A stretch of DNA of 64,000 bases from Acinetobacter lwoffii (GTDB lineage Bacteria > Pseudomonadota > Gammaproteobacteria > Pseudomonadales > Moraxellaceae): positions 1,860,001 through 1,924,000 of the forward strand of contig NZ_CP118963.1 of NCBI RefSeq assembly GCF_029024105.1, written 5' to 3'. Shown here piece after piece: positions 43,940 to 52,584 of the stretch. The first letter of the stretch is position 1; every line of letters begins with the position of its first letter. The notes beneath the pieces were generated by a model. That model saw only the letters and a program-made list of their open reading frames with translations. It was not told where the DNA came from and did not search any database. The position numbers and the translations under genes were made by a program.

Positions 43940-44242
43940 ATGCTAAGTTGGATAACAGATTCCAGTCTAAATACGCCTTCAGGCAAAGGACTTTGTATTT
44001 TACTCACTATTATTTCAAGCTGGATAACGTCTTATTATTATCAAGTGGCGATCCATCATCCTTTTGATCAAGATATTGCTTTCGTTTCAACTTTGATTGG
44101 CTGTGGAATATTGATTTTTCTTCTTATCGCATCTGATTGGAGTCTGCCCCTATCTATCCTTGCGGGCATAATCGGAGGAGTTATTTTTAGCCATAGAGCA
44201 ACCTGGAGCATAAAACTAAAATCAAAAAATCCCCTCACTTGA
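43940..44242 (+). CDS. Small hypothetical membrane protein
   Basis: A 100-residue protein with three hydrophobic segments (about residues 16-35, 45-64 and 66-86). No family recognised. Its last codons and stop lie inside the following terminator hairpin. Confidence 0.65.
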   Translation: MLSWITDSSLNTPSGKGLCILLTIISSWITSYYYQVAIHHPFDQDIAFVSTLIGCGILIFLLIASDWSLPLSILAGIIGGVIFSHRATWSIKLKSKNPLT

Positions 44243-44254
44243 GGGGATTTTTTA
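44224..44254. terminator. Bidirectional terminator overlapping a stop codon
   Basis: ATCCCCTC and GAGGGGAT arms with A and T tracts. The TGA of the small membrane protein gene falls at the loop edge. Confidence 0.88.
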
Positions 44255-44260
44255 TCAACA

Positions 44261-47032
44261 CTATGATGTTTTCACTTGCTTACCGTACTGATCAGCCATC
44301 ACTTCAACCAGCTGATCCGGCTTGATGTATTTTTTAATCATGGCATCAATATCAGCTTTACTCAGTTGAGCAATTGCTTGATCACGTTTTTCCCGATAAA
44401 CCAGATTACGGTCTTTTTCCAGCTGTGGAATCAGCATAGCGTGAATACGACGATCATCTTCCAGTGCAGTTAAACGCTGTTTCAAGATACTGGCTTTTGC
44501 CGCTTCCACTTCCTGTTCAGTCACGCCACGTGTCAGCAGTTCATTGAGTACCTTATGCACTGCCTGAGAAACCTGTGCGGATTTTCCAGCCGTATAATTG
44601 GCACTAATCATCATGGCGCCCACATCTGCCCATTCATCGAGTTGCACATCTGCACTAAAACCATAGACTAGTGCATTTTTCTCGCGTAGCTCTTGTGCCA
44701 GTCGTGACGATAACTGTGAATCACCCAGAATATATCGAAATACCTGTAATGCAGGTGCATCGGCATGATCTGCGCCGACCGGCATGCTCATGAATGCCTC
44801 ATAACTCCCGAATTCACGCTGCTCAGACAAAGCATGAATTTTCTGGGCTGGATAGCTTCGATATTCCGATTTCAGACGCTCATAAGGCTGTGTAGCTTTC
44901 CAGTCTGAGAAACTGTTTTTCAGCGTTTTTTGCATCGATTTTGGATTAAACTCACCTGTGACCGCGATTTGTGCATGCTGGGTTTTTAAAAACTGCTGAT
45001 ACAGTGCCATAACCTGTTCGCGAGTCGCTTTCTGATACTGTTTTTTGGCCAGTTCAGGCTCGAAATGGAAACGCAGATCGCCAGGCTGATAGATCTCGAT
45101 CGTTCGGGCCATCGTCAAGCTCGACACCGTATCTGGTTCAGTATAAGGACGATCCAGACTGGATAAAGTCTGTCCCTTGATTAAATCAAACTGACTTTGT
45201 TCAAATGCCGGCGTTTTCAGCACATCAACCACATACTGAAAAAACTCTTCAAACTTTTCTTTTTTGGCGCTGATCTGCAAGGTCAGGCCATTGCCCGATG
45301 CACCGGCAGTTGCCGAACCGCCTACTTCAATAATTTTATCGGCAATCTGCTGCAAGCTTTGAGTTTCCGAAGAGCGCAACATTAAATAAGCCGTCAGGTC
45401 CAGAATCTCGCCTTTATTCATCAGGCTTTGAGCGGTACCAAAATCCAGTGAAATTGTGGCATAGACCTTGTCATCGCGGGTAGTCGTCGGAAACAGCGCG
45501 TATTTAATGCCATTTTTCAACTTGCCACGCTGAATCTGTTTGTCTTTACTGTACAAATACTGTTTGGATTCCTGGACATATTGCTTTACTTCAGCCTGAT
45601 AGACACTGACATCTTTCATTGGCTCTTCTGCTTCAGCCTGCTGATCCAGAGTTTTTGCCGGTGCTTCTGTCTGTGCCAGTTCCTGCGCTTTCTTCTGATC
45701 TTCCGGGGTAGGTAAAATATTGCCAGAAATACGGTATTCAGGTTTTAAAAAATTCTTATAGACCTGATTGACCTGATTCACACTCAGGCTTTGAATTGCA
45801 TTCAGATCTTTAAAATACTGGCTCCAGTCACCTGAATACGCCACTGCATAATCGCTTAAACGTGAACCCAAAGCAGTCGCACTGTTTTTAATATTGTCGG
45901 CCTGATTTCGGGTCAGATTTTTAGCCCGGTTTAATTCTGCTTCGGTAAATGGCTGACTCTGTTCTACGCCTTGAATCAGTCCCTGCTCTATCGCTTGTGC
46001 CTGATGATTCGGAGCATAGATTGCTCCCATAAACACCAGATTAAAGTCTTTATCCAGCCAGGTACTGGATTGCACCGCTGTTGACTTCCCAGTTTCCACC
46101 ATATTCTGATAGAGATGTCCACTTGGCTGCAAAGTATAGAGCGTTGGCGAAACAGCCAAAGCCGTTTTAATGCTTTCTTCGGATTGATTCAAATAAAGAT
46201 TAAACTTGGCCAGATCACTGCCTTTCTTTACTGTAAATTCACGCTGTTTGATTTGCTCTGGTTTAAGCGCTGGGACTTTCACTTGCGCTGGTACATTTCG
46301 GGATTGAATCGGACTGAAATGCGTATCCAGCTGTTTTAAGACTTCGGCCTTATCAAATTTGCCCGAAATGACCACAAAGGCATTATTCGGTGCATACCAT
46401 TGACGGTAAAAATGGTTTAGTTCCTGCATATTGATTGATTGCAGCTCATTTAGGTCACCAATCGGCAAACGGCCTAAATACTGATTGCCATAAGCAGATT
46501 TAAACACCTGATCGATCAATACTGAAAATGGCTGATCCAGACGAATTTCACGCTCGCGTTTTACAATATCAATTTCAGTCGGTACATATTTTTCCTGAAG
46601 CACCAGCTTGTCCATGCGTTCGGCTTCGAGAAAAATGACTTCACTCAGCGCAATTTTTTCAGGACGGATCACATTAGTATATTTGGTTGAGTAATAGTCG
46701 GTACTGGCATTGGTCATCAAGGTATATTGATCCAGTCGACGCTGGAATTCATCCCCTTTGACATTTTCTGTGCCTTTAAAGGCCAAATGTTCCAGCAGAT
46801 GCGCCAGACCGCCCTTGCCTTGAGGATCATTCAGGGAGCCGGTCAGATAGACCGTATTCATAAAAACTTTATTTTCTTTATCATTCGGTGCCAGGATAAT
46901 GCGCAGTCCATTATCCAGTCGGTATTCTTCAACATTTTGTTCCGTTTTCACCAAAACAGGTTGTGCAAAACTCAGTGCACTACAGCCAGACAATACAATC
47001 GCCAGACTTAAATTTTTATAACGTAGCAACAT
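44261..47032 (-). CDS. M16 family zinc metallopeptidase
   Basis: A 923-residue periplasmic or membrane-anchored protease. The signal region MLLRYKNLSLAIVLSGCSALSFAQ could be cleaved as a lipoprotein (LSGC) or after SFA. The inverted zinc motif HLLEH (HxxEH) is near residue 80 in the first M16 half. The second half (~500-923) resembles the inactive M16 repeat of pitrilysin-type enzymes, with a charged linker around 450-490 (EAPAKTLDQQAEAEEPMKD). Confidence 0.92.
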   Translation of the reverse strand: MLLRYKNLSLAIVLSGCSALSFAQPVLVKTEQNVEEYRLDNGLRIILAPNDKENKVFMNTVYLTGSLNDPQGKGGLAHLLEHLAFKGTENVKGDEFQRRLDQYTLMTNASTDYYSTKYTNVIRPEKIALSEVIFLEAERMDKLVLQEKYVPTEIDIVKREREIRLDQPFSVLIDQVFKSAYGNQYLGRLPIGDLNELQSINMQELNHFYRQWYAPNNAFVVISGKFDKAEVLKQLDTHFSPIQSRNVPAQVKVPALKPEQIKQREFTVKKGSDLAKFNLYLNQSEESIKTALAVSPTLYTLQPSGHLYQNMVETGKSTAVQSSTWLDKDFNLVFMGAIYAPNHQAQAIEQGLIQGVEQSQPFTEAELNRAKNLTRNQADNIKNSATALGSRLSDYAVAYSGDWSQYFKDLNAIQSLSVNQVNQVYKNFLKPEYRISGNILPTPEDQKKAQELAQTEAPAKTLDQQAEAEEPMKDVSVYQAEVKQYVQESKQYLYSKDKQIQRGKLKNGIKYALFPTTTRDDKVYATISLDFGTAQSLMNKGEILDLTAYLMLRSSETQSLQQIADKIIEVGGSATAGASGNGLTLQISAKKEKFEEFFQYVVDVLKTPAFEQSQFDLIKGQTLSSLDRPYTEPDTVSSLTMARTIEIYQPGDLRFHFEPELAKKQYQKATREQVMALYQQFLKTQHAQIAVTGEFNPKSMQKTLKNSFSDWKATQPYERLKSEYRSYPAQKIHALSEQREFGSYEAFMSMPVGADHADAPALQVFRYILGDSQLSSRLAQELREKNALVYGFSADVQLDEWADVGAMMISANYTAGKSAQVSQAVHKVLNELLTRGVTEQEVEAAKASILKQRLTALEDDRRIHAMLIPQLEKDRNLVYREKRDQAIAQLSKADIDAMIKKYIKPDQLVEVMADQYGKQVKTS

Positions 47033-47175
47033 TCTTCATCCAAATTATAAATATAAATTTTTATTCGCGCCCTTCTTAGAGAATGATTCTTTTTCTGAAT
47101 AATCTATTCCAAGCCGGACCATCAAAATAACATGCCGCCTCACCTGACGACATGTAGTTCTATGTAATTAAAAAA

Positions 47176-47997
47176 TTAAAGATAAATCTCAGCTTGCATA
47201 TATAGCTTGCCGTAACCGGAAATTTCAATTCGATTCTGATCTTGCAAGGCACAATATAGCACCCCACCACGCGCCGAGGCCTGATAGGCAACCAGTTCAT
47301 TTTTACCAAGTTTCTCGGCCCAGAGCGGCGCAATTCCAGTGTGAATTGAACCGGTTACCGGATCTTCATTGATTCCATTACTCGGTGCAAAATAACGTGA
47401 AATACAGTCGTATTGGGTATCTTGTGAAGTGATCGCGACGTCTAAATAGGTATTCTGAGCAGTAATGGCTGTACGCTTGCCATTCAACTGTTTTAACAGT
47501 TCAAAATCAGGCATTTCATCCAGCACATCCTGTACCGATTCATATTCAACAATATAGCCCTGCGCGTTCAGATAAACCTGTTTAAACGGTTTGCTCAAGG
47601 CCTGTCTTAAAGCTTCAGGATATTCAGCAACTGGCTCTGCACGACGAACTGGAAAGTTCATTCTGATCTTGCCATCTGCATCCTGATTGACTACAAAAAT
47701 GCCTAAGTCTTTTACATGAAAATGAATCGTTTTCCCCGTATCAAATTGATTGAATAGTACAAAGCTGCTGGCCAATGTCGCATGACCACAAAAATCCACT
47801 TCCTTGGTTGGCGTAAACCAGCGGATGGCATAATTATCGCTATCGATGACTTTAACAAAAGCCGTTTCGGACAGATTATTTTCCAAGGCGATATTTTGCA
47901 TCAGACCATCTTCGAGCCATTCATCCAGCACAATCACGGCTGCAGGATTGCCTTTAAACAGTTCCGTGGTAAACGCATCGACCTGGTACATTTTCAT
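47176..47997 (-). CDS. PhzF-family isomerase/epimerase
   Basis: A 273-residue protein with the family start YQVDAFTTELFKGNPAAV, ENNLSETAFV with the conserved Glu, the DFCGHATLAS segment near 68 and EDPVTGSIHTGIAPLW. The diaminopimelate-epimerase-like fold uses a Glu rather than two Cys. Substrate unknown; no phenazine genes are nearby. Confidence 0.9.
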   Translation of the reverse strand: MKMYQVDAFTTELFKGNPAAVIVLDEWLEDGLMQNIALENNLSETAFVKVIDSDNYAIRWFTPTKEVDFCGHATLASSFVLFNQFDTGKTIHFHVKDLGIFVVNQDADGKIRMNFPVRRAEPVAEYPEALRQALSKPFKQVYLNAQGYIVEYESVQDVLDEMPDFELLKQLNGKRTAITAQNTYLDVAITSQDTQYDCISRYFAPSNGINEDPVTGSIHTGIAPLWAEKLGKNELVAYQASARGGVLYCALQDQNRIEISGYGKLYMQAEIYL

Positions 47998-48116
47998 TTT
48001 TTGAATTCCTGAATATAAAGATCTCTAGTTTAAAAGCTTTTTTGCAAGAATGAACTTGAATATGTTAATGATCTCATTAATCTAGCCTATTAAATGAATA
48101 GAGCAAATGGTGCTGC

Positions 48117-48704
48117 ATGACAAACTCCCATATTCAAAGTGTTCCTTTAGAAAAAGCTTATCGTCTGATTACCCATGGCCCTACTATACTGGTTTCTGCT
48201 CAAGATCAGCACGATACAGATGTCATGGCCGCAGCATGGGCATGTGCACTGGAATTCAGCCCCGCCAAAGTGACGGTGGTTCTGGACAAAAGTACCAAAA
48301 CCCGAAATATTATTGAAAATTCAGGTTATTTCGCGCTACAAATTCCGACACTGAAACAACTGAATATGGTCTATCGTCTGGGTACGCAGAGCTTGCATGA
48401 TGTGCCGGACAAACTCTCACAATCAGGAGTAGAACTATTTCATTTTCCTGATGCTGATATTCCTGTAGTACAAGGCTGTGCGGCCTGGATACTCTGCGAG
48501 CTGATTCCTGAGCCGCATAACCAGCAAATGCATGACCTGTTTATAGGCAAGGTGATTGCAGCCTATGCCGATGATCGGGTCTTCCGCGACGGCCACTGGC
48601 ATTATCATGAAGTGGCTGAAGAGTGGAAAAGTATTCATCATGTAGCCGGCGGGCATTTTTACACCATCGGCAATGCGGTGAGCATTGATGATCCGGAATT
48701 ATAA
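48117..48704 (+). CDS. Flavin reductase-like FMN-binding protein
   Basis: A 195-residue protein of the flavoprotein DIM6/NTAB type. Relevant segments are GPTILVSAQDQHDTDVMAAAWACALEF and VTVVLDKSTKTRNIIENSGYFALQIP, the FMN-binding split barrel. It may supply reduced flavin or act as an isoflavone-reductase-like enzyme; no partner monooxygenase is adjacent. Confidence 0.88.
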   Translation: MTNSHIQSVPLEKAYRLITHGPTILVSAQDQHDTDVMAAAWACALEFSPAKVTVVLDKSTKTRNIIENSGYFALQIPTLKQLNMVYRLGTQSLHDVPDKLSQSGVELFHFPDADIPVVQGCAAWILCELIPEPHNQQMHDLFIGKVIAAYADDRVFRDGHWHYHEVAEEWKSIHHVAGGHFYTIGNAVSIDDPEL

Positions 48705-48821
48705 ATTTTTCAAATTTGGAATAAATGAAAGTAATCGCGGATGATCAGACGATATCAACCAGCACCAGAGTAGCCGAAATTATGCTACTTTATCTATAAT
48801 CTTCATTTGATGTGATGTGCT

Positions 48822-49556
48822 ATGACACCCTTTAAAATTCACTGTATTGATGTCCAGAATTCACTGCAAAATTATATCTGGTTGCTTGAACATACCGCGT
48901 CGCATCAGGTGGCTGTGATTGATCCAACCGAAGCAGAATTGGTACAAGACTATTGTGCCGAACACGGTTTAACTGTAAGTCAAATCTGGCTGACTCACTG
49001 GCATAAAGATCATATTGGCGGTGTGCCGGAACTGATCCAAGGACAAAATCTGCCTGTGTATGGCCCACGGGCAGAACTAAGCAAAATTCCGTTTATCACC
49101 CATCCTCTTGAGCATGAAGAACAGTTTAATTTTCATGGAATAGATATCCAGGTGATTGCTGTACCCGGGCATACACTCGGCCATATTGTTTATTTTATTG
49201 ATGCGATTGATGTACTGTTCTGCGGCGATACCTTATTTGCCATGGGTTGTGGCCGGGTTTTTGAAGGCACCTATTCACAGATGTATCATTCACTGTCCCG
49301 TCTGGCTGCCTTGCCACCGCGCACCCAAGTCTATTGCACCCATGAATACACATTATCGAATGCACAGTTTGCCAAACACGTTGAACCGGACAATTCGGCA
49401 ATTCTGGAACGCTTCGAACATATTGAGCGTTTGCGTATACTAGGCCAGTGCACGCTGCCAAGTAGTATTGAAGATGAATTGCAAACCAATCCTTTTCTGC
49501 GCGCAGAAAGCGTGGAAGAATTCCAGCGTTTAAGAACCCTGAAAGATCAGTTTTAA
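48822..49556 (+). CDS. gloB: Hydroxyacylglutathione hydrolase (glyoxalase II)
   Basis: A 244-residue metallo-beta-lactamase-fold enzyme that hydrolyses S-lactoylglutathione. The metal motif is THWHKDHIGG near residue 56, followed by VPGHTLGHIVYF, FCGDTLFAMGCGRVFEGT and YCTHEYTLSNAQFA. The C-terminal substrate domain ends NPFLRAESVEEFQRLRTLKD. Length fits GloB. Confidence 0.93.
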   Translation: MTPFKIHCIDVQNSLQNYIWLLEHTASHQVAVIDPTEAELVQDYCAEHGLTVSQIWLTHWHKDHIGGVPELIQGQNLPVYGPRAELSKIPFITHPLEHEEQFNFHGIDIQVIAVPGHTLGHIVYFIDAIDVLFCGDTLFAMGCGRVFEGTYSQMYHSLSRLAALPPRTQVYCTHEYTLSNAQFAKHVEPDNSAILERFEHIERLRILGQCTLPSSIEDELQTNPFLRAESVEEFQRLRTLKDQF

Positions 49557-49940
49557 ACCGGATTCAAAGCTGAAGATCAATGCTTCAGCCGACTTACTTA
49601 TTTGTCATTTGCGATGCATAGAATGTTATTGAAAGGCACGTACAAATTTTGCACAAATTGGAATAAGTTGAATCTCCATCTAAAAAATGTCTTTCTGTGC
49701 CATTTTTGCTTTCTTATAATTAATCAAGTCCTCTATTTTTTTAGAAACCAATTTCAGTTCCAACACATGAAATAATGACTTATAAATAACAGGATGATAT
49801 TGATTTAAATTAGAGAAATTCGTGGAACATTGCTTAAATAATCAACATGGAACCTAATAAATTATTTAAAAAGCCCAATTTACTTGAATTGGGCTTTTAA
49901 AAAACTATAAAGGTATGATTTATATATAATAAAAAAAAGA
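49557..49940. other. Gene-free A+T-rich stretch with possible coding remnant
   Basis: Between gloB and cassette 2. On the minus strand 49841-49680 is open for 53 codons (ending KIEDLINYKKAKMAQKDIF then stop) but has no good start, so it may be the tail of a decayed gene. A terminator-like hairpin is at 49869-49898. Confidence 0.4.
49869..49898. terminator. Terminator-like hairpin flanking cassette 2
   Basis: AAAAGCCCAATT and AATTGGGCTTTT enclose TACTTG. Its GGGCTT arm ends 44 bp from the XerC end of site S3. Confidence 0.7.
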
Positions 49941-49968
49941 ATTTCGGATAACGTGTATTATGTTAATT
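49941..49968 (+). other. XerC/XerD binding site S3 (pdif-like)
   Basis: XerC half ATTTCGGATAA, centre CGTGTA, XerD half TTATGTTAATT. One base differs from S2, and similarity continues a few bases into both flanks (AAAGA before, TAGAAA after). Confidence 0.78.
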
Positions 49969-50058
49969 CTAGAAAATCGTAATAGGATAATAAAAATCTA
50001 TATTGTTTTAAGAAAACTCTCTTATGATTAAATCTCTATAGTTCTTTTAATATTTGCT

Positions 50059-50391
50059 ATGTATCAAAGAATCAAAAAATGGGCTAAATCAATTAAAAAA
50101 GATATCTTGGTTGTTTGGCTTATTGCAAAAGACAAGCGAACGCCCAATTCTATAAAGTTTTTAGCTTTAATTATTGCTGCCTATGCCTTCTCACCAATTG
50201 ATTTAATTCCAGATTTTATTCCCGTACTTGGGTATTTAGACGATATTATTGTTGTACCTTTAGGTATTTTATTAGTTATCAAGCTTACCCCACAAAACAT
50301 TATAGATGATTGTAGAATTCTTGCAGAAACCTTAGTTGAAAGGCCTATAAACCGTTGGGCAGCAGGAATTATTATCCTGATATGGCTGTAG
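50059..50391 (+). CDS. YkvA/DUF1232 family membrane protein in cassette 2
   Basis: A 110-residue protein with the diagnostic AYAFSPIDLIPDFIPVLGYLDD (residues ~36-57) and a second hydrophobic stretch at the C-terminus (WAAGIIILIWL). The N-terminus is Lys-rich. Function of the family is unknown. It is the only gene between sites S3 and S4. Its A+T-rich codon use differs from gloB upstream. Confidence 0.88.
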   Translation: MYQRIKKWAKSIKKDILVVWLIAKDKRTPNSIKFLALIIAAYAFSPIDLIPDFIPVLGYLDDIIVVPLGILLVIKLTPQNIIDDCRILAETLVERPINRWAAGIIILIWL

Positions 50392-50488
50392 TATTAGGAT
50401 ATTTAACCATTTACTTCATGAACGATTCACTGTCTATACTGTCTATTTTTGACAAGTGAGATTTAGATACCCTCTCTCATTTGCACCC

Positions 50489-50516
50489 ATTTAATATAAT
50501 GGGCATTATTCGAAAT
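50489..50516 (-). other. XerC/XerD binding site S4 (pdif-like)
   Basis: Read on the minus strand: XerC half ATTTCGAATAA, centre TGCCCA, XerD half TTATATTAAAT. It is inverted relative to S3 and resembles S1 in centre and outer flank. Confidence 0.68.
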
Positions 50517-50699
50517 TAAACTTTAAACCAAAATAGAAATGAAATATCTGCTTTCAGAGCATGACATTAGTTCTGTCGTTCAACTTTAAAAGTGACATTG
50601 GCCATGTCGATCCCGAATGATGATATGTAGGATAGCATTAACTAGTTTCTTGGATTCTATTTACTAAAACTGACAACGTATCTGTCGCATGAAGCAATG

Positions 50700-50972
50700 T
50701 TAAAGAATCTGGTTACTTTGTGCATAAGTATCCAGTTCACCTTGAGTAACGACACGCACCGCCTGCATTTCATCAATACGTACCAGTAGCAAGCCACCTA
50801 AAGCAGGCTGATAACGACGGACACTGCCAAAAGGCGTATAGGTCACTTTCGACTGAACACTAAAGCTCAACCAGTCTTCATGTCCCCACATCACAGCAAC
50901 CGGCTCAAGTCCCTGCTGTTGCATCAATTTAATTTTCTGATTCACATAGTGTTCAATGGTCAGTTCAGTCAT
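50700..50972 (-). CDS. Small hypothetical protein
   Basis: A 90-residue soluble protein, MTELTIEHYVNQKIKLMQQQ, with a beta-rich middle (VTYTPFGSVRRYQPALGGLL). Family not recognised. The start and length are plausible; the gene stands alone. Confidence 0.65.
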   Translation of the reverse strand: MTELTIEHYVNQKIKLMQQQGLEPVAVMWGHEDWLSFSVQSKVTYTPFGSVRRYQPALGGLLLVRIDEMQAVRVVTQGELDTYAQSNQIL

Positions 50973-51405
50973 GGTACGAGTATTCAGTTTTAGAATTACA
51001 TTTCAGACAGTATAAAGCATGCAAATGAGGTTAAAGATCAGAAAACCAGCAGCCGGTATTCTTTTAATAAATAAGTCGATTGGATTTTAATTTTCTCATT
51101 GTAGATCTGAAATTTTCTATTTCATACGGTTGATAAAATTAGAAAATAACCTGGTTCACTAATAAGCTATTGAATTAGAAAATTAATTATCCAAATTTAT
51201 AGCTTATAAAAACTTAATATTTAGTTACAACCTATTCAATATGATAAAAATCATTTACTTAACGTTTAAATTGATTTTTTCTTAATCAACCGATGTTCAC
51301 TATATACACAAATTCATTTAAATTAATTTAAATAAAGGCATTTGCCCTTTAAAAGATAATTTTTCACCCTTATTTAAGATTTAACAATGATGAAGGAGTG
51401 ATCTC
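50973..51405. other. Gene-free A+T-rich stretch
   Basis: 433 bp between two small genes transcribed apart. It must carry both promoters. No clear dyad, repeat or open frame was seen. Confidence 0.5.
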
Positions 51406-51609
51406 GTGAAAAAAGTGGTTAAAGCGAAAAATTTGATTGCATTTCGACTATGGTTAGAAAAATTGGGATATTCGGTACGCACCCTGGCCGATGATCGTGG
51501 TTTCAGTTTCAGCTTCAAGAAAGAATATGGCCTGGTGACCTGTGATCTGGCAGGTAATGCCCTGGCACTACAACTAGGCGAGGAATTTGAAGATCATTTA
51601 AAAGCCTGA
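51406..51609 (+). CDS. Small hypothetical protein
   Basis: A 67-residue protein, GTG start at 51406 with GAAGGAG 7 nt upstream. Basic N-terminus (KKVVKAKNLIAFRLWLEKLG) and acidic C-terminus (LGEEFEDHLKA). Family not recognised; the good ribosome site supports a real gene. Confidence 0.7.
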   Translation: MKKVVKAKNLIAFRLWLEKLGYSVRTLADDRGFSFSFKKEYGLVTCDLAGNALALQLGEEFEDHLKA

Positions 51610-51727
51610 TTGCTTCTATTTAAGAGCAGAAAAATAAATTAATCTTTCCACTGATTCAACAGCGCTATTCTCCAGTTATTCAGCCCATTTCGATGGGCTT
51701 TTCTTTGTTTAGTAAATTTGAGGCAAT

Positions 51728-51754
51728 AAAAAAGCAAGGCATTTGCCTTGCTTT
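51728..51754 (-). terminator. Terminator of tRNA cassette A
   Basis: On the minus strand AAAGCAAGGC pairs with GCCTTGCTTT, followed by T residues. Confidence 0.88.
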
Positions 51755-51761
51755 AATATGA

Positions 51762-51846
51762 TGGTGGGGACGGAGAGACTCGAACTCTCACACCTCGCGG
51801 CGCTGGAACCTAAATCCAGTGCGTCTACCAATTTCGCCACGTCCCC
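51762..51846 (-). tRNA. tRNA-Leu (TAG)
   Basis: An 85-nt class II tRNA: acceptor GGGGACG/CGTCCCC, anticodon loop TTTAGGT with anticodon TAG, long variable arm, CCA encoded. Third gene of cassette A transcript. Confidence 0.95.
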
Positions 51847-51885
51847 ATCAGGGTACCAACTTAGCATTGGATTTCTTTCAAACTT

Positions 51886-51959
51886 TGGCAGAGGATCAAG
51901 GATTCGAACCTTGACGAACGGTTTTGGAGACCGTCATGCTACCATTACACCAATCCTCT
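51886..51959 (-). tRNA. tRNA-Trp (CCA), atypical body
   Basis: A 74-nt cloverleaf: acceptor AGAGGAT/ATCCTCT, anticodon stem ACGGT/ACCGT with loop CTCCAAA (anticodon CCA), discriminator G, CCA encoded. The acceptor and D-arm differ from the usual proteobacterial tRNA-Trp (AGGGGCG type). Second gene of cassette A. Confidence 0.88.
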
Positions 51960-51994
51960 ACTTCCACCCAATATCCAGTTACTCAAATATTGAT

Positions 51995-52079
51995 TGGTGG
52001 GGACGGAGAGACTCGAACTCTCACACCTCGCGGCGCTGGAACCTAAATCCAGTGCGTCTACCAATTTCGCCACGTCCCC
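51995..52079 (-). tRNA. tRNA-Leu (TAG)
   Basis: Identical by eye to the copy at 51762-51846. It is the first gene of cassette A, 14 bp downstream of the -10 box. Confidence 0.95.
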
Positions 52080-52092
52080 AATGGCTGTGTAT

Positions 52093-52119
52093 ATTATAGA
52101 GATAGACCGACATTGACAA
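52093..52119 (-). promoter_or_regulatory. Promoter of tRNA cassette A
   Basis: TTGTCA and TATAAT on the minus strand separated by 15 bp, followed by a leader with ATACACAGCCAT shared by all three units. A 17-bp reading with TAATAT is also possible. Confidence 0.7.
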
Positions 52120-52425
52120 GCGATTTTACAAGCAATCACAATCTATTCCACTATAAAATAAACAGTTAGTTCTATTTTTTAATTTTTTATAAAATTTCTG
52201 CCGAAAATTTGATTCATTTTAGGATATGACTGCCCATTCGTTATTTTTAATCATTTCGATTCAATTCCAGCATTTTAAATTAAAACTCAAATGAATTTCT
52301 AATCTTGATCAACATAGGCATTCAGAATACTGAAACTATTATTGATAAATAATGTCTGAACCAGTGCTTGAAATCAGAATACAATACCGCATAAATAACA
52401 ACAGCTTTACCAAATTTCAGGCAAT

Positions 52426-52453
52426 AAAAAAGCAAGGCACTCGCCTTGCTTTA
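52426..52453 (-). terminator. Terminator of tRNA-Leu (CAG) unit
   Basis: AGCAAGGC and GCCTTGCT arms with loop ACTC; nearly identical to the terminators of the two flanking units. Confidence 0.88.
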
Positions 52454-52459
52454 ATATGA

Positions 52460-52545
52460 TGGTGGGGATAGAGAGACTCGAACTCTCACGCCTAGAAGGC
52501 GCTGCGACCTGAACACAGTGCGTCTACCAATTCCGCCATATCCCC
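52460..52545 (-). tRNA. tRNA-Leu (CAG)
   Basis: An 86-nt class II tRNA: acceptor GGGGATA/TATCCCC, anticodon loop TTCAGGT (anticodon CAG), long variable arm, CCA encoded. It is a single-gene unit between the duplicated cassettes. Confidence 0.94.
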
Positions 52546-52557
52546 ATGGCTGTGTAT

Positions 52558-52584
52558 ATTATAGCGATCAGACCTGATTCACAA
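52558..52584 (-). promoter_or_regulatory. Promoter of tRNA-Leu (CAG) unit
   Basis: TTGTGA, 15 bp, TATAAT on the minus strand, with the same ATACACAGCCAT leader as the other two units. Confidence 0.68.

Larger units (their letters stand above)
49941..50516. mobile_element. XerC/XerD-site (pdif-type) gene cassette 2
   Basis: A 576-bp unit bounded by inverted 28-bp sites S3 (49941-49968) and S4 (50489-50516), XerD halves facing inward, carrying one plus-strand gene of the YkvA family. The layout mirrors cassette 1: CGTGTA-centred site upstream of the gene, T..CCA-type centre downstream. Confidence 0.72.
51722..52102 (-). repeat. tRNA cassette copy A (duplicated unit)
   Basis: A 381-bp unit containing promoter, tRNA-Leu, tRNA-Trp, tRNA-Leu and terminator. 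It is repeated at a constant offset of 1151 bp (52873-53253) with about five base differences by eye and no gaps. Confidence 0.9.

Noticed and set aside
31659..50516. The whole interval between the outermost Xer sites as one integrated element
   Set aside because: It contains core genes such as hemL, thiE and gloB; two separate small cassettes explain the sites better.
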